The notes beneath the pieces are model-generated. The model saw only the letters and a program-made list of their open reading frames with translations, made no database searches and was not told the origin of the DNA. A stretch of DNA of 34,998 nt from Snodgrassella alvi (GTDB taxonomy: Bacteria > Pseudomonadota > Gammaproteobacteria > Burkholderiales > Neisseriaceae), in assembly GCF_002777825.1 (NCBI RefSeq), contig NZ_MEIR01000036.1, forward strand, positions 1-34,998, written 5' to 3'. This document shows positions 24,876 to 33,708 of this stretch, one piece after another (position 1 is the first letter of the stretch; every line of letters starts with the position of its first letter). Made by a program: the position numbers and the translations under genes.

Positions 24876-26822
24876 ATGGAACAATTTATCGCATTTCTCA
24901 ACACACGTGAGATTAAATATTCTGTTGAAGATAATACAGTAACAATATTTGAAAATCTTGATCTGGCTGGAATGAGAATTGAAGTCTTGCCAGATAATCT
25001 CATTGTTAATGGCGATCTCGATCTAAAAGTAACAAAGATAAAAAAATTGCCAGATAATTTAACAGTTAATGGTAGATTATGTGCGCGCTATACCAAAATC
25101 AAGGCATTACCTGCTAATTTTAACGTAAAAGGCTCAATAGATTTAATGGGTACTAAAGTTACATCGTTACCAGATAATCTCACTGTGAATGGCGATTTAA
25201 ATCTGAATGAAACCCATATAAAATCTCTACCCGCCAATCTCACTGTTGAAGGAAATTTGGACTTAAGGGGTTCACATTTGCTCGTTTTACCAGATAAATT
25301 TCATGTAGCAGGTAAATTAGATCTGTCAGATACTAAAATAGACAAATTGCCTGACAATCTAAACGTGCAGGGTGATCTGAATCTTGATCGTACCCGAATT
25401 AAAAAATTACCTGAAAATCTAAATGTAGCGGGTAGTCTCAGACTGAATGATTCTAAAATTAAAACATTACCAGATAATCTGGTTATTGCTGGTAATTTGG
25501 ATTTGAGTAACACACGAATTAAAAAATTGCCAGGCGGCTTAAAAGTAGGCGGTGAATTGAAACTATACCGTACCAGAATAAAAAAATTACCAGATGATTT
25601 AACTGTGGCAAATGGCATATCTTTAGTTCGCTGTAAAATTAGAAACCTACCCGATAATTTAACCGTCAATAGCTATCTGGATTTAGGTTTTTCAAAAATA
25701 AAAAAGTTGCCAGATAATTTAACTGTGGCAAAGGGCATATCTTTAGTTCGCTGTAAAATTAGAAAGCTACCCGATAATTTAACCGTCAATAGCTATCTGG
25801 ATTTAGGTTTTTCAAAAATAAAAAAGTTGCCAGATAATTTAATTGTAAACGGATATTTGGGATTACGCGGCACTAATGTCAAAAAATTATTAAAGCATTC
25901 AAATGTGCAATGCACAAGTCTGGGGTTAGAATACGCTAAGATAAAGCAATTGCCTGCCAATATAGAAGAAAAAAACAGTTTATATCTGGATTATTCCAAA
26001 TTAAAAAAATTGCCAGATAATCTCTGCCTGAAAGGGGATTTAACATTACGCTATGCAGCTATTAAAAAATTACCGGATAATTTGATAGTGGGTGGTGATC
26101 TTGATATGAGCCGCACCAGAATCAAAAAATTGCCTGAAAATTTAAAAGTTGCAGGTAAGCTCAACTTTAGCTCAACCAAACTTGAAAAATTACCGCATAA
26201 TTTACATATTAGCAGCGATTTAGACTTACATAATAGCAAGGTTAGAAAAATCCCGGATAATTTAAAAGTAAATGGAACGCTGGATTTATATAACACAAAA
26301 ATTAAAAAGCTTCCCAAAAATCTGTTTGTGAAAAATACATTGTATTTAAGCAATACCAAAATCAAAACTTTGCCGTCTGATTTAAAAGTAGAAGGTGATC
26401 TTTGGCTTAGTTATTCCAATATTAAAAAATTACCGGATAATTTAAAATTAAATGGAGATTTATATTTAAATAATACCAATATTCAAAAACTTCCTAAAAA
26501 TTTATTTGTAAAAAATACTTTAGATATCCGGCATACTAAAATCACTATTCTGCCTGAAGATTTGGCGTTTGGTCGTATCGAATTGAATCCTAAAAAAATA
26601 AAAAACATAGTTTATAAAAATTGTCCTTCAATAACAGCAACAATTTTTGCAGTCTACTTACAAGGAGAAATCAAAATTGTAGGCGGAAATACTCTAGTAG
26701 GTAATTTAACGGAATTTGAACAGCGTACAGATAAATTATTTTTACCAGCAGAAGCTGATGAATGTAAACAGATTGCTCGAGATTGCGCGGCGCAATTGCA
26801 GCAAAAACTATCATTTAACTAA
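24876..26822 (+). CDS. Leucine-rich repeat protein, 648 residues (paralogue 2)
   Basis: This is the same design as the preceding gene: N-terminal cap MEQFIAFLNTREIKYSVEDN, about 26-27 units of 20 residues (KKLPDNLTVNGDLDLSNTKI type) to about residue 560, and the same C-terminal cap (NPKKIKNIVYKNC...VGNLTEFEQ...ARDCAAQLQQKLSFN). One unit (LLKHSNVQCTSLGLEYAKI) is irregular at the same place in the pattern as in paralogue 1. Two units (residues about 241-281) are duplicated almost perfectly at DNA level, so the gene is still changing length by repeat slippage or unequal recombination. There is no export signal. The function is unknown; shared caps show descent by gene duplication, and differing repeat surfaces suggest different binding partners. 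Confidence 0.85.
   Translation: MEQFIAFLNTREIKYSVEDNTVTIFENLDLAGMRIEVLPDNLIVNGDLDLKVTKIKKLPDNLTVNGRLCARYTKIKALPANFNVKGSIDLMGTKVTSLPDNLTVNGDLNLNETHIKSLPANLTVEGNLDLRGSHLLVLPDKFHVAGKLDLSDTKIDKLPDNLNVQGDLNLDRTRIKKLPENLNVAGSLRLNDSKIKTLPDNLVIAGNLDLSNTRIKKLPGGLKVGGELKLYRTRIKKLPDDLTVANGISLVRCKIRNLPDNLTVNSYLDLGFSKIKKLPDNLTVAKGISLVRCKIRKLPDNLTVNSYLDLGFSKIKKLPDNLIVNGYLGLRGTNVKKLLKHSNVQCTSLGLEYAKIKQLPANIEEKNSLYLDYSKLKKLPDNLCLKGDLTLRYAAIKKLPDNLIVGGDLDMSRTRIKKLPENLKVAGKLNFSSTKLEKLPHNLHISSDLDLHNSKVRKIPDNLKVNGTLDLYNTKIKKLPKNLFVKNTLYLSNTKIKTLPSDLKVEGDLWLSYSNIKKLPDNLKLNGDLYLNNTNIQKLPKNLFVKNTLDIRHTKITILPEDLAFGRIELNPKKIKNIVYKNCPSITATIFAVYLQGEIKIVGGNTLVGNLTEFEQRTDKLFLPAEADECKQIARDCAAQLQQKLSFN
25597..25840 (+). 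repeat. Internal 120-bp tandem duplication in LRR gene 2
   Basis: The 120 bp beginning near 25597 recur from 25717 with only two differences seen (AAATGG/AAAGGG and AGAAACC/AGAAAGC), giving ISLVRCKIRnLPDNLTVNSY and then LDLGFSKIKKLPDNL twice. Neighbouring repeats are far less alike in DNA, so this is a recent expansion by two units. Confidence 0.9.
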
Positions 26823-27193
26823 TATTCACGCATCTGTATGAGCTGCCAGCGTTTAGCAGAATGACAGGTTACTAAATTCAGGCGGGCAGCAAGCTGGTAT
26901 AGTAATATTGATGAATATCGGCAGCGTAGATAATCAGCCCTGAAGCAATTAAAATGCTTCTTATGCCTGATTGGTGGACTACCTCAATAACCGCTGCCAG
27001 ATACAGGAATTTAATATCTTCTGCCATAGAAACATAATCTATTCGCTCAGATGTCTGTTGCTATTTACAACGAAAGGATAAAAATATATTAAAGGTATAT
27101 TTATCGAATAAAATTATTTTATGGCTACCTGAAAATTTCAGAGTTGCAGAAAATAATATTCATGCTAGCGTATCATTATCTATCTTTATCCAC
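26823..27193. other. Non-coding region after the LRR genes
   Basis: No gene is seen in these roughly 370 bp. It contains the second inverted-end element (26871-26944) and TGGCTACCTGAA at 27121-27132, 11 of 12 bases like the AGGCTACCTGAA uptake-sequence dialect described for Eikenella; it overlaps a small palindrome CTGAAAATTTCAG. Confidence 0.5.
26871..26944. repeat. 74-bp element with inverted ends, copy 2
   Basis: ACTAAATTCAGGCGGGCAGC opens it, TAATATTGATG lies in the middle and GATAATCAGCCCTGAA closes it, in the same order and spacing as copy 1 at 24627-24698. The ends are imperfect here (GGCGG, CCCTGAA). Copies after both LRR genes fit duplication of a whole gene with its downstream region. 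Confidence 0.6.
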
Positions 27194-27223
27194 AATAAAA
27201 AGCCTGCAATTATAATTTGCAGG
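27194..27223 (-). terminator. Intrinsic terminator of the RTX gene
   Basis: On the minus strand AAGCCTGCAA pairs with TTGCAGGCTT (10 bp, loop of 7 nt), followed by TTTATTG. It begins 26 bp after the RTX stop codon. Confidence 0.88.
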
Positions 27224-27249
27224 CTTGTCTATACTACAGTGCCTTTGGC

Positions 27250-30200
27250 TTAACCGCAGTTGGCCGCAAGAATATTCGGCGAGGCAAACTGCATCACCTC
27301 ATCCGCCGCCCATATCCGGCCTTCATTGCTGCCACTAGAGAAAGTAGCCATTGCTCCTACCAGCTGCTGTACTTGTGCAGCTGTATAGTGCATACCATCC
27401 GCAGTATAAATCTGATACTGCCGGTATGACGCATCCGCAAACCAGTTATCCAGCCGTACCTGATCATTTGAACCAACATGACCGATAATCAAATCATCTC
27501 CATTCCGATTGAACCGTAATTCACTGCTACGGTAGTCGACAAAATCCAGAATATCTCCCTGCGATTCATTCGCCGCCTGATCAAACACCTCATCGCGGCC
27601 ATGACCAGCCCGGAATACATAACGGTCTTGCTCCCAGCTACCGCCAATCAGCAAATCATTGCCGCTTCCACCTTCCAGAATATCCTTTCCGGCGCCACCA
27701 AATAACTGATCATCGCCGGCATCTCCATACAGAATATCATTACCATCACCGCCATCAAGCAAATCATTGCCTTTATTGCCATGTAAAATATCATTACCAC
27801 CATAGCCATACATCAAATCTTTGCCAACCGTACCAAAAAGCTCATTGGCTTCATCATTGCCTTCAATAATGCGGTCATACCTGGCGGCATTATGATGCTG
27901 TATGTTATCAGCCAGCTGCTGTAAGGAGCGCGTTATATAAGAATTACCACCATTAGGCTGGGCAAATAATAAATTATTCATATCCAGGCTGTTGGCACGT
28001 CCATCCAGATAATAACCAACCAGATAGATTACATCCCCATTAACCCCATTAGTAACCTTAATGCCTTTTTCGTAAGCACTGATGGACAGATTATCCAGCG
28101 GCACATCCACAATCACTATCGACTGTCCACTGTAATCCTCAATTGTGGTAACGCCGTCACCACTCTTGAATACGAAGACATCATCACCTGTACCACCATT
28201 CAGATAATCATTGCCTTTGCCACCCAGCAGCCAGTCACGCCCGTCGCCGCCGTAAAGCCGGTCGTTACCATTACCACCACTGAGGTAATCATTTCCTTCA
28301 TCCCCTTGCAGCAGATCATCGCCTTCGCCACCAAGTATCGTATCATTGCCGGCACCGCCATAAATCACATCATTACCACCGGCCGTATCTGTATCATTTA
28401 TATTAATCGCATTACCGCCGCTGAGGAAATCATTGCCCTCCCCACCATGGAGCACATCATTGCCGCCACCGCCAAAAACGATGTCGTTGCCGGTGCCGCC
28501 ATCAAGGAAATCATTGCCATAGCCGCCATCTATATAATCATCACCTTCTTCACCATAGATGGAGTCATTGCCCTTATCCTGCGGCCGGTGTTGTTTCGGA
28601 TCTCCCCAGGCCTGATCGCCGAATAACTTATCATTACCCGCACCACCATAAATCAGATCATCGCCCAGTTGCCCTGCTACCAAATCATCCCCATTGCCGG
28701 CGTAGATAGTATCGTTATAGCTATTATCCGTAACCACAATATCCATACCGATACCAGTACCACTACTGAAATCACCGGATATCTGGTCGTCACCATCACC
28801 GCCATAAATGGTATCGCGGCCACCACCGCCTAAGATTATGTCATTACCAGTGCCGCCATCAATAGTATCATCGCCATAGCCACCGGCTATGGTGTCATTG
28901 CCAGCACCGCCGGAAAGATAATCATTCCCCGCCATTTCTGTATTCAGCTCATGATCATCTCCACTGGCATCACCCCAGATCATATCATCGCCATCACCAC
29001 CGATAATCCAGTCGTCGCCACCACCTCCGGTTAGCTTATCATTGCCGGCACCACCATCAATAAAGTCATTACCATGTTCAGCAATATCTTTATCTAACCA
29101 ATCACCAGTAATGGTGTCATCACCATCATCGCCATAAAGTTCATCATTGCCGGCTCCTCCAGAAATCTTATCATTATCATCACCGCCATGAATCACATCA
29201 TCGCCATAGCCACCATCCAGAATATCATTGCCGGCATCGCCCCATATATGGTCGTTACCATTAAGCTCCGGATGAGATTCTTTGCCTGAAGCATCGCCCC
29301 AGATTATATCGTCGCCATCACCCCCATATAAATAATCATCACCGCCACCACCAGAGATTTGGTCATTACCGGCTCCGCCATAAATGGTGTCATTGCCATG
29401 ATATTTCGCGTCCAGCATTTTCCCTGCTTCATAATTGCCATCATCGCCAAACAAATTATCATCACCATCGCCGCCAATGATCACATCATTGCCGCCACCG
29501 CCAGCTATCCCATCATCGCCGTCACCGCCATCAATATAATCATCCCCATGTAAGGCACCGGCCAAAGAATTTAGGTAACCTGGTACAGAAATACCATCAC
29601 CAAATATAAAATCATTACCTTTGCCACCTATAATATAATCGTTACCAGCCATACCATAGATTTCATCGTCACCCTGTTCTGTACTGCCCGATGCTACTGA
29701 ATCACCCTCAATATAATCATTCAGATTACCGCCTACAATATAGTCATTGCCATCACCACCATATAAATAGTCTCCACCCACATCCGCAGCATCATCACTT
29801 CCTCTATTAATACCAGAAGTTATCATCTGGCCTCGCTGATTAATATATATACCCCAGTTTGGGCCGGCATAAATCAGTTTTTTACCATCAGCCGGCATCT
29901 TCCAGCGCTCACCTGGGCGAATACGATTACCAATAGTTAAATGATGATTAGCCCAGATAAAATCATCACCGGCACCGCCTTTGATGATGTCGGAGCCGCC
30001 TCCCCCAACAAGTAAATCCGTGCCATCGCCGCCCAGAATAATATCGTTACCGCCCATGCCGTCAATCGCATCGCCGCCATCGAGGCCATTAATCTCATCG
30101 GCACCGTCTGTGCCCTTAATCACATCTTCAAAGCCTTTTTCTATCACACCACCAATAATCGCACCTTTGGCATTGCGATTTTTCCAGCCCCAGTAATATT

Positions 30201-32343
30201 GGCCGGCGAAACTCTTGTCTAAATCAAAGTGGCCTTCTTCATGAATAATTTTTGTGCGCCAGTCACCAACAATTTTATTGATTTTATTATTATTACTATC
30301 CTTGAATTTGGGCAGCTTAATACCAAGCTTGCCACCGCTCATCTGCTCCCAGCCGACAATGGTTAAAATATCATTTTTATTTTCCTGCGATTGAATCACC
30401 AGATCGCCAGTGATTTTATCCACACTTATACGCCATTTCTCATCGGATGAAATCCAGACATTATTTTCTTTTGCTGTCCATTTGAGTTTTGAAAGCAGTT
30501 GGTTATTAAGATAGATACTGCCCTTGCCGTCAGAATCATAAATCTTATCCTTGCCATCGCCGCTATTGAAATAATACTTGTCTGCGCCATCACCGCCCGC
30601 CAGAATATCATTGCCTGCGCCACCTATGAGCGTATCATTGCCGGCGCCGCCAAACAGATAATCATCACCATCGCCGCCAGAGATATCATCATTGCCCTTG
30701 CCGCCAAAAATCACATCCGCCTGCTTACCGCCCACTACCTTAGTAGTGCCATTGCCCAGCATCACCACCTGATGGGCGTCATCACCAGCATTGGCATCGG
30801 TACTCCAGCTTTGCCCGGTTTGCTCATCACGAAATACAATCGCATCTTCGGCGCCGAAGCCGTACTGTTTACGAATCGATTCTATTATCGATTTTTGTTG
30901 CACATGACTGTAAGACTGAGTAATTTTTAAAGCCTTAGTTTCATGAGTTGGCGGTCTATCCTCTAGGGCTTGTTTATATTCATTTGCCTGAGCAAAACGC
31001 ATTTCCTGAATCATCCAGGTGCGCACCTTAATCCATTCTTCACCTACATCATCAATTTTGCGTACCGTTGGCATCTTATCTGGATTCAATACCACTACTG
31101 GATTAAGCTGCATCAGCGCATTCAGATACAGCGATACCAGTTCTTGATTGCCCTGTTTTTCCCATTCCTGCAACTGCGTTAATAATTTTTCCGGCAGCTC
31201 ATCAATAAATGCCAGCTGGTATTTAAATTCAAACTTACCCGGCTTCCCGGCAATTTCCTTGCGATGACCATTCACCGGATCAAAGACAAAACCCGCCCCT
31301 TTTTCTGCAAAGTTATCATCCTTAATGCTATTTACCCGCGGATTAGTAGGTTTAAAACAATTGGTATTTAATACCGCCGCCATAACCCATTGTGTTACTG
31401 CCTTGCCTCCAGCTACAGACCAGTTATATCTGAATTGTTGTCGTGCAGCATCGGTGTTTTTCTGATTGTTAAAATAGCTGCCTGTATGTTGGTAAGATGC
31501 AGCAGCATATTCCTTATACCATGAGTTTCGTGAACCCTCGTATCCTTTTTCTGCAAGAAAATCTTTAAATGTCGCAAGCATTTTTGTATTTTTTACCCAG
31601 CTTGCAGCCAGAGCCTGATCGGAGCCTGAAATAGCAATTTTTGTATAGCCATCATGTTGCGGATTTGGCGGAATATTGTCTGTACCTAAATTCTCCTGAT
31701 TCCAATACATAGTTATAGCAGTAGTTGATGTTGGCATTCCCGAAATTTTATCAATATAGATATTACCATTTTGAATATCCTGCATAATACTGAATAGTTC
31801 GTAACTAGCGACCGAACCACTTATTCCAGTTCCGCAGGTTTTCCACATCCTCTCCCACATTAATTCAACAATATCTTCACCCGTTAATACCTTGCCATTG
31901 GGAAGCTTTGCCTTAGCATAGCGTTCGATCATGCGCATCGGCTCATACAGCGTCCAGTAATTAATATCCACATTATTATTTTTAAATACCTCAATATGAA
32001 ACTCTTCCATTTCCTTATAACTAATATCTTGGCTTACACTACCCGAACCGGCTTTTTTCGCTAGCATATCCAGATAGCCCAAGGCCATGTAGCGGCGTAT
32101 CTTATTGGTTTCGTCGTCCGTTAAAATATGGTGATGCTCTTTCGCCACCGCCTGCATAAATTCCAATGCGCCATTACCGGTAAGGGTATCCGCCGATGCT
32201 ACCCCATACGCCCATTTAGCATAATGATAGCCACGTTTGGCCAGTTGCTGATACACTTCACCAACATCGGATAAATCCCCATTTAATATTTGCTCACGCC
32301 ATGCTTTGATTTCAGCTGCCGATACTTTTTGTGCTTCTAACAT
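27250..32343 (-). CDS. Large RTX repeat protein (1697 residues), candidate effector or surface protein
   Basis: ATG 32343 has AAGGAG 7 nt upstream. Residues 1-530 form a mostly helical, non-repeat N-terminal domain that I do not recognise. RTX nonapeptide blocks (GGxGxDxLx, binding Ca2+ as a parallel beta-roll) cover about 538-592, 741-1395 and 1488-1575. Between the first two lies a segment (593-740) with HEEGH at 701-705, an HExxH zinc-protease-like motif. An interruption near 818-865 (IRPGERWKMPADGKKLIYAG) breaks block two. The end (about 1576-1697) has the LRFNRNGDDLIIGHVGSNDQ and WFADASY pattern common at the end of RTX proteins and could carry the type I secretion signal. No acyltransferase, ABC exporter or TolC gene is in the window. 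It starts 45 bp after a lipoprotein gene, a probable partner. The role is open: toxin, protease or adhesin. Confidence 0.88.
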   Translation of the reverse strand: MLEAQKVSAAEIKAWREQILNGDLSDVGEVYQQLAKRGYHYAKWAYGVASADTLTGNGALEFMQAVAKEHHHILTDDETNKIRRYMALGYLDMLAKKAGSGSVSQDISYKEMEEFHIEVFKNNNVDINYWTLYEPMRMIERYAKAKLPNGKVLTGEDIVELMWERMWKTCGTGISGSVASYELFSIMQDIQNGNIYIDKISGMPTSTTAITMYWNQENLGTDNIPPNPQHDGYTKIAISGSDQALAASWVKNTKMLATFKDFLAEKGYEGSRNSWYKEYAAASYQHTGSYFNNQKNTDAARQQFRYNWSVAGGKAVTQWVMAAVLNTNCFKPTNPRVNSIKDDNFAEKGAGFVFDPVNGHRKEIAGKPGKFEFKYQLAFIDELPEKLLTQLQEWEKQGNQELVSLYLNALMQLNPVVVLNPDKMPTVRKIDDVGEEWIKVRTWMIQEMRFAQANEYKQALEDRPPTHETKALKITQSYSHVQQKSIIESIRKQYGFGAEDAIVFRDEQTGQSWSTDANAGDDAHQVVMLGNGTTKVVGGKQADVIFGGKGNDDISGGDGDDYLFGGAGNDTLIGGAGNDILAGGDGADKYYFNSGDGKDKIYDSDGKGSIYLNNQLLSKLKWTAKENNVWISSDEKWRISVDKITGDLVIQSQENKNDILTIVGWEQMSGGKLGIKLPKFKDSNNNKINKIVGDWRTKIIHEEGHFDLDKSFAGQYYWGWKNRNAKGAIIGGVIEKGFEDVIKGTDGADEINGLDGGDAIDGMGGNDIILGGDGTDLLVGGGGSDIIKGGAGDDFIWANHHLTIGNRIRPGERWKMPADGKKLIYAGPNWGIYINQRGQMITSGINRGSDDAADVGGDYLYGGDGNDYIVGGNLNDYIEGDSVASGSTEQGDDEIYGMAGNDYIIGGKGNDFIFGDGISVPGYLNSLAGALHGDDYIDGGDGDDGIAGGGGNDVIIGGDGDDNLFGDDGNYEAGKMLDAKYHGNDTIYGGAGNDQISGGGGDDYLYGGDGDDIIWGDASGKESHPELNGNDHIWGDAGNDILDGGYGDDVIHGGDDNDKISGGAGNDELYGDDGDDTITGDWLDKDIAEHGNDFIDGGAGNDKLTGGGGDDWIIGGDGDDMIWGDASGDDHELNTEMAGNDYLSGGAGNDTIAGGYGDDTIDGGTGNDIILGGGGRDTIYGGDGDDQISGDFSSGTGIGMDIVVTDNSYNDTIYAGNGDDLVAGQLGDDLIYGGAGNDKLFGDQAWGDPKQHRPQDKGNDSIYGEEGDDYIDGGYGNDFLDGGTGNDIVFGGGGNDVLHGGEGNDFLSGGNAININDTDTAGGNDVIYGGAGNDTILGGEGDDLLQGDEGNDYLSGGNGNDRLYGGDGRDWLLGGKGNDYLNGGTGDDVFVFKSGDGVTTIEDYSGQSIVIVDVPLDNLSISAYEKGIKVTNGVNGDVIYLVGYYLDGRANSLDMNNLLFAQPNGGNSYITRSLQQLADNIQHHNAARYDRIIEGNDEANELFGTVGKDLMYGYGGNDILHGNKGNDLLDGGDGNDILYGDAGDDQLFGGAGKDILEGGSGNDLLIGGSWEQDRYVFRAGHGRDEVFDQAANESQGDILDFVDYRSSELRFNRNGDDLIIGHVGSNDQVRLDNWFADASYRQYQIYTADGMHYTAAQVQQLVGAMATFSSGSNEGRIWAADEVMQFASPNILAANCG

Positions 32344-32388
32344 AGTGCTCTCCTTGAGATAATCAATAAGTTATACCACTACTACAAA

Positions 32389-33282
32389 CTAGGCTTTACC
32401 AATCTGTTTCCCCAATAGCCTGCCTTCTGGGCTTACGCGCCAGCTATCCAGTATATTGATAATATTGCTCTCCATCTCCTGCCACTGCGGTAGATAAGTA
32501 CGGCTATAGCTAATAAGTACCCTGATATGCCAGTCATCGTTATAAAACATATGATGACAAGAATTTATATTATGAGTGAATTGACAGTCGATATAGGTTT
32601 TAATATTGCCGGCCTGATCTTTTTTGATAAAAATATCCTTGGCATTGTCATCAAATTTCCATGGTTCACCGGTTTTGGGATCAATACCATTATTGGCCCG
32701 ATATACGGTTAAGCCATACAGCGGCTGTGGCTGCTGGATATAATCAAAATAGGTGATTTCTTTCGCCAATTTGAATTCATTCCGAACAGTGAAATTAAAA
32801 TTCAACGGCGCAGCAGCATTATATTCGCCATAAATAATCACCCCAGCCCAAGGGAAAGGTTTGCCATACGGGATTAAGGTTTCATTATCGTGGCGATAAT
32901 CCTCTTCTGTTTGCCGGAAAGAGGTATAAATATCGCCATCAGTGATGCGATACTGAAAACCAAATGATTCAATCGGTAAATCATAGGTTTTAGGTGGATG
33001 CTGGTATTTGGCTTTGATTTTCGGATCGGCAAAATCGCCCGGATCGCCCATATAGCGCGCCCAGCCACGGATTACTCCGGCGGGGATGCTGATGGATTGA
33101 GTACCTAGTTTGCCAATGGTGTCATAACGTCCACGACTATCCTGATTGCGGAATGGTTCCGACACTTGCTCAACAACTTGTGTTTCCGGTTGTTTGCCAA
33201 AATCTTGGTCACAGCCGGCAAGCAGCAATACCTGCCACAGCAACACCACAATAAGTAGACTTTTTCTAAATCCAGACTTCAT
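32389..33282 (-). CDS. Lipoprotein paired with the RTX gene, candidate immunity or partner protein
   Basis: This is a 297-residue protein with signal MKSGFRKSLLIVVLLWQVLL and lipobox LAGC (Cys24), so it is lipid-anchored in the envelope. The mature part begins with a variable Gln/Glu/Pro linker (about 25-43), then the conserved FRNQDSRGRYDTIGKLG, GWARYMGDPGDFADPKIKAK, ESFGFQYRI and YGKPFPWAGVIIYGEY. CQFTHNINSCHHMF near the end could form a disulfide. ATG 33282 has AGGG 7 nt upstream, and its stop lies 45 bp before the RTX start, so the two are co-transcribed. I do not recognise the family. A lipoprotein directly upstream of a secreted protein and repeated with its 5' end suggests immunity to, or surface docking of, that protein. 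Confidence 0.82.
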   Translation of the reverse strand: MKSGFRKSLLIVVLLWQVLLLAGCDQDFGKQPETQVVEQVSEPFRNQDSRGRYDTIGKLGTQSISIPAGVIRGWARYMGDPGDFADPKIKAKYQHPPKTYDLPIESFGFQYRITDGDIYTSFRQTEEDYRHDNETLIPYGKPFPWAGVIIYGEYNAAAPLNFNFTVRNEFKLAKEITYFDYIQQPQPLYGLTVYRANNGIDPKTGEPWKFDDNAKDIFIKKDQAGNIKTYIDCQFTHNINSCHHMFYNDDWHIRVLISYSRTYLPQWQEMESNIINILDSWRVSPEGRLLGKQIGKA

Positions 33283-33447
33283 AAGCAGCCCTGTTGTTCT
33301 ACTTTATAGAGTAAAAATTAACAGAAATTTTACCAAAAGAAAAAGAAGGCGATTTTAAAATTTTTATTGTTTTAAATTAAAAGCTAAACAACAATTTAGT
33401 ATTCATGTATATGGGATATGTTAATAAATATTTACATTGCGCTAAGT
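33283..33447 (-). other. Leader region between cassette units
   Basis: This is 165 bp of AT-rich DNA, the upstream region of the lipoprotein gene. It is nearly identical to 34648-34817, with a 5-bp length difference. It contains TATAAA on the minus strand about 30 bp before the lipoprotein ATG (a possible -10), but no convincing -35. Its conservation between units suggests each cassette carries its own promoter. Confidence 0.4.
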
Positions 33448-33708
33448 TTAACCAGCGCAGCGGATCTTATTGGTTTCGTCGTCCGTTAAAATATGGTGAT
33501 GTTCTTTCGCCACTGCCTGCATAAATTCCAGCGCGCCATTGCCGGTAATGGTATCTGCCGATGCTACCCCATAGGCCCATTTGGCATAATGATAGCCACG
33601 TTTGGCCAGTTGCAGATACACCGCGCCAACATCGGATAAATCGCCATTTTCAATCTGTTTACGCCATGCTCTGATTTCAGCTGCCGATACTTTTTGTGCT
33701 TCTAACAT
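33448..33708 (-). pseudogene. Orphan 5' fragment of the RTX gene (86 codons)
   Basis: From ATG 33708, with AGGGAGA upstream, the first 83 codons follow the full RTX gene (MLEAQKVSAAEIRAWRKQIE and so on, to DDETNKIR) with six or so substitutions, then CAG and a stop. The shift from homology to stop is abrupt at the cassette boundary. It is either a remnant of duplication or a genuine short peptide, because start and ribosome site are intact and substitutions keep the frame. It follows the upstream lipoprotein gene at the same 45-bp distance as in the full pair. Confidence 0.82.

Larger units (their letters stand above)
32101..33465 (-). repeat. Cassette unit 1: RTX 5' end plus lipoprotein gene plus leader
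   Basis: This 1365-bp unit comprises the first 83 codons of the RTX gene, the 45-bp gap, the lipoprotein gene and about 180 bp upstream. It is repeated with roughly 90% identity in 33466-34835, and a third begins at 34836. The join CTTATTGGTTTCGTC marks each unit boundary. Confidence 0.88.

Noticed and set aside
23111-26365. Minus-strand open frames within both LRR genes
   Set aside because: They mirror the 60-bp coding periodicity of the LRR units and show low-complexity SGNFLI-type sequence, with no start signals.
22900-26600. Regular 60-bp periodicity suggesting a CRISPR or satellite array
   Set aside because: The period is three times 20 codons, the units vary as codons of one continuous protein frame, and there are no constant repeats with unique spacers.
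27900-30930. Several open frames on the plus strand rich in Ile, Ala and Thr (for example 28306-28626 and 30499-30930)
   Set aside because: They are antisense shadows of the RTX nonapeptide repeats; their repetitive composition follows from the repeats and they lack ribosome sites.
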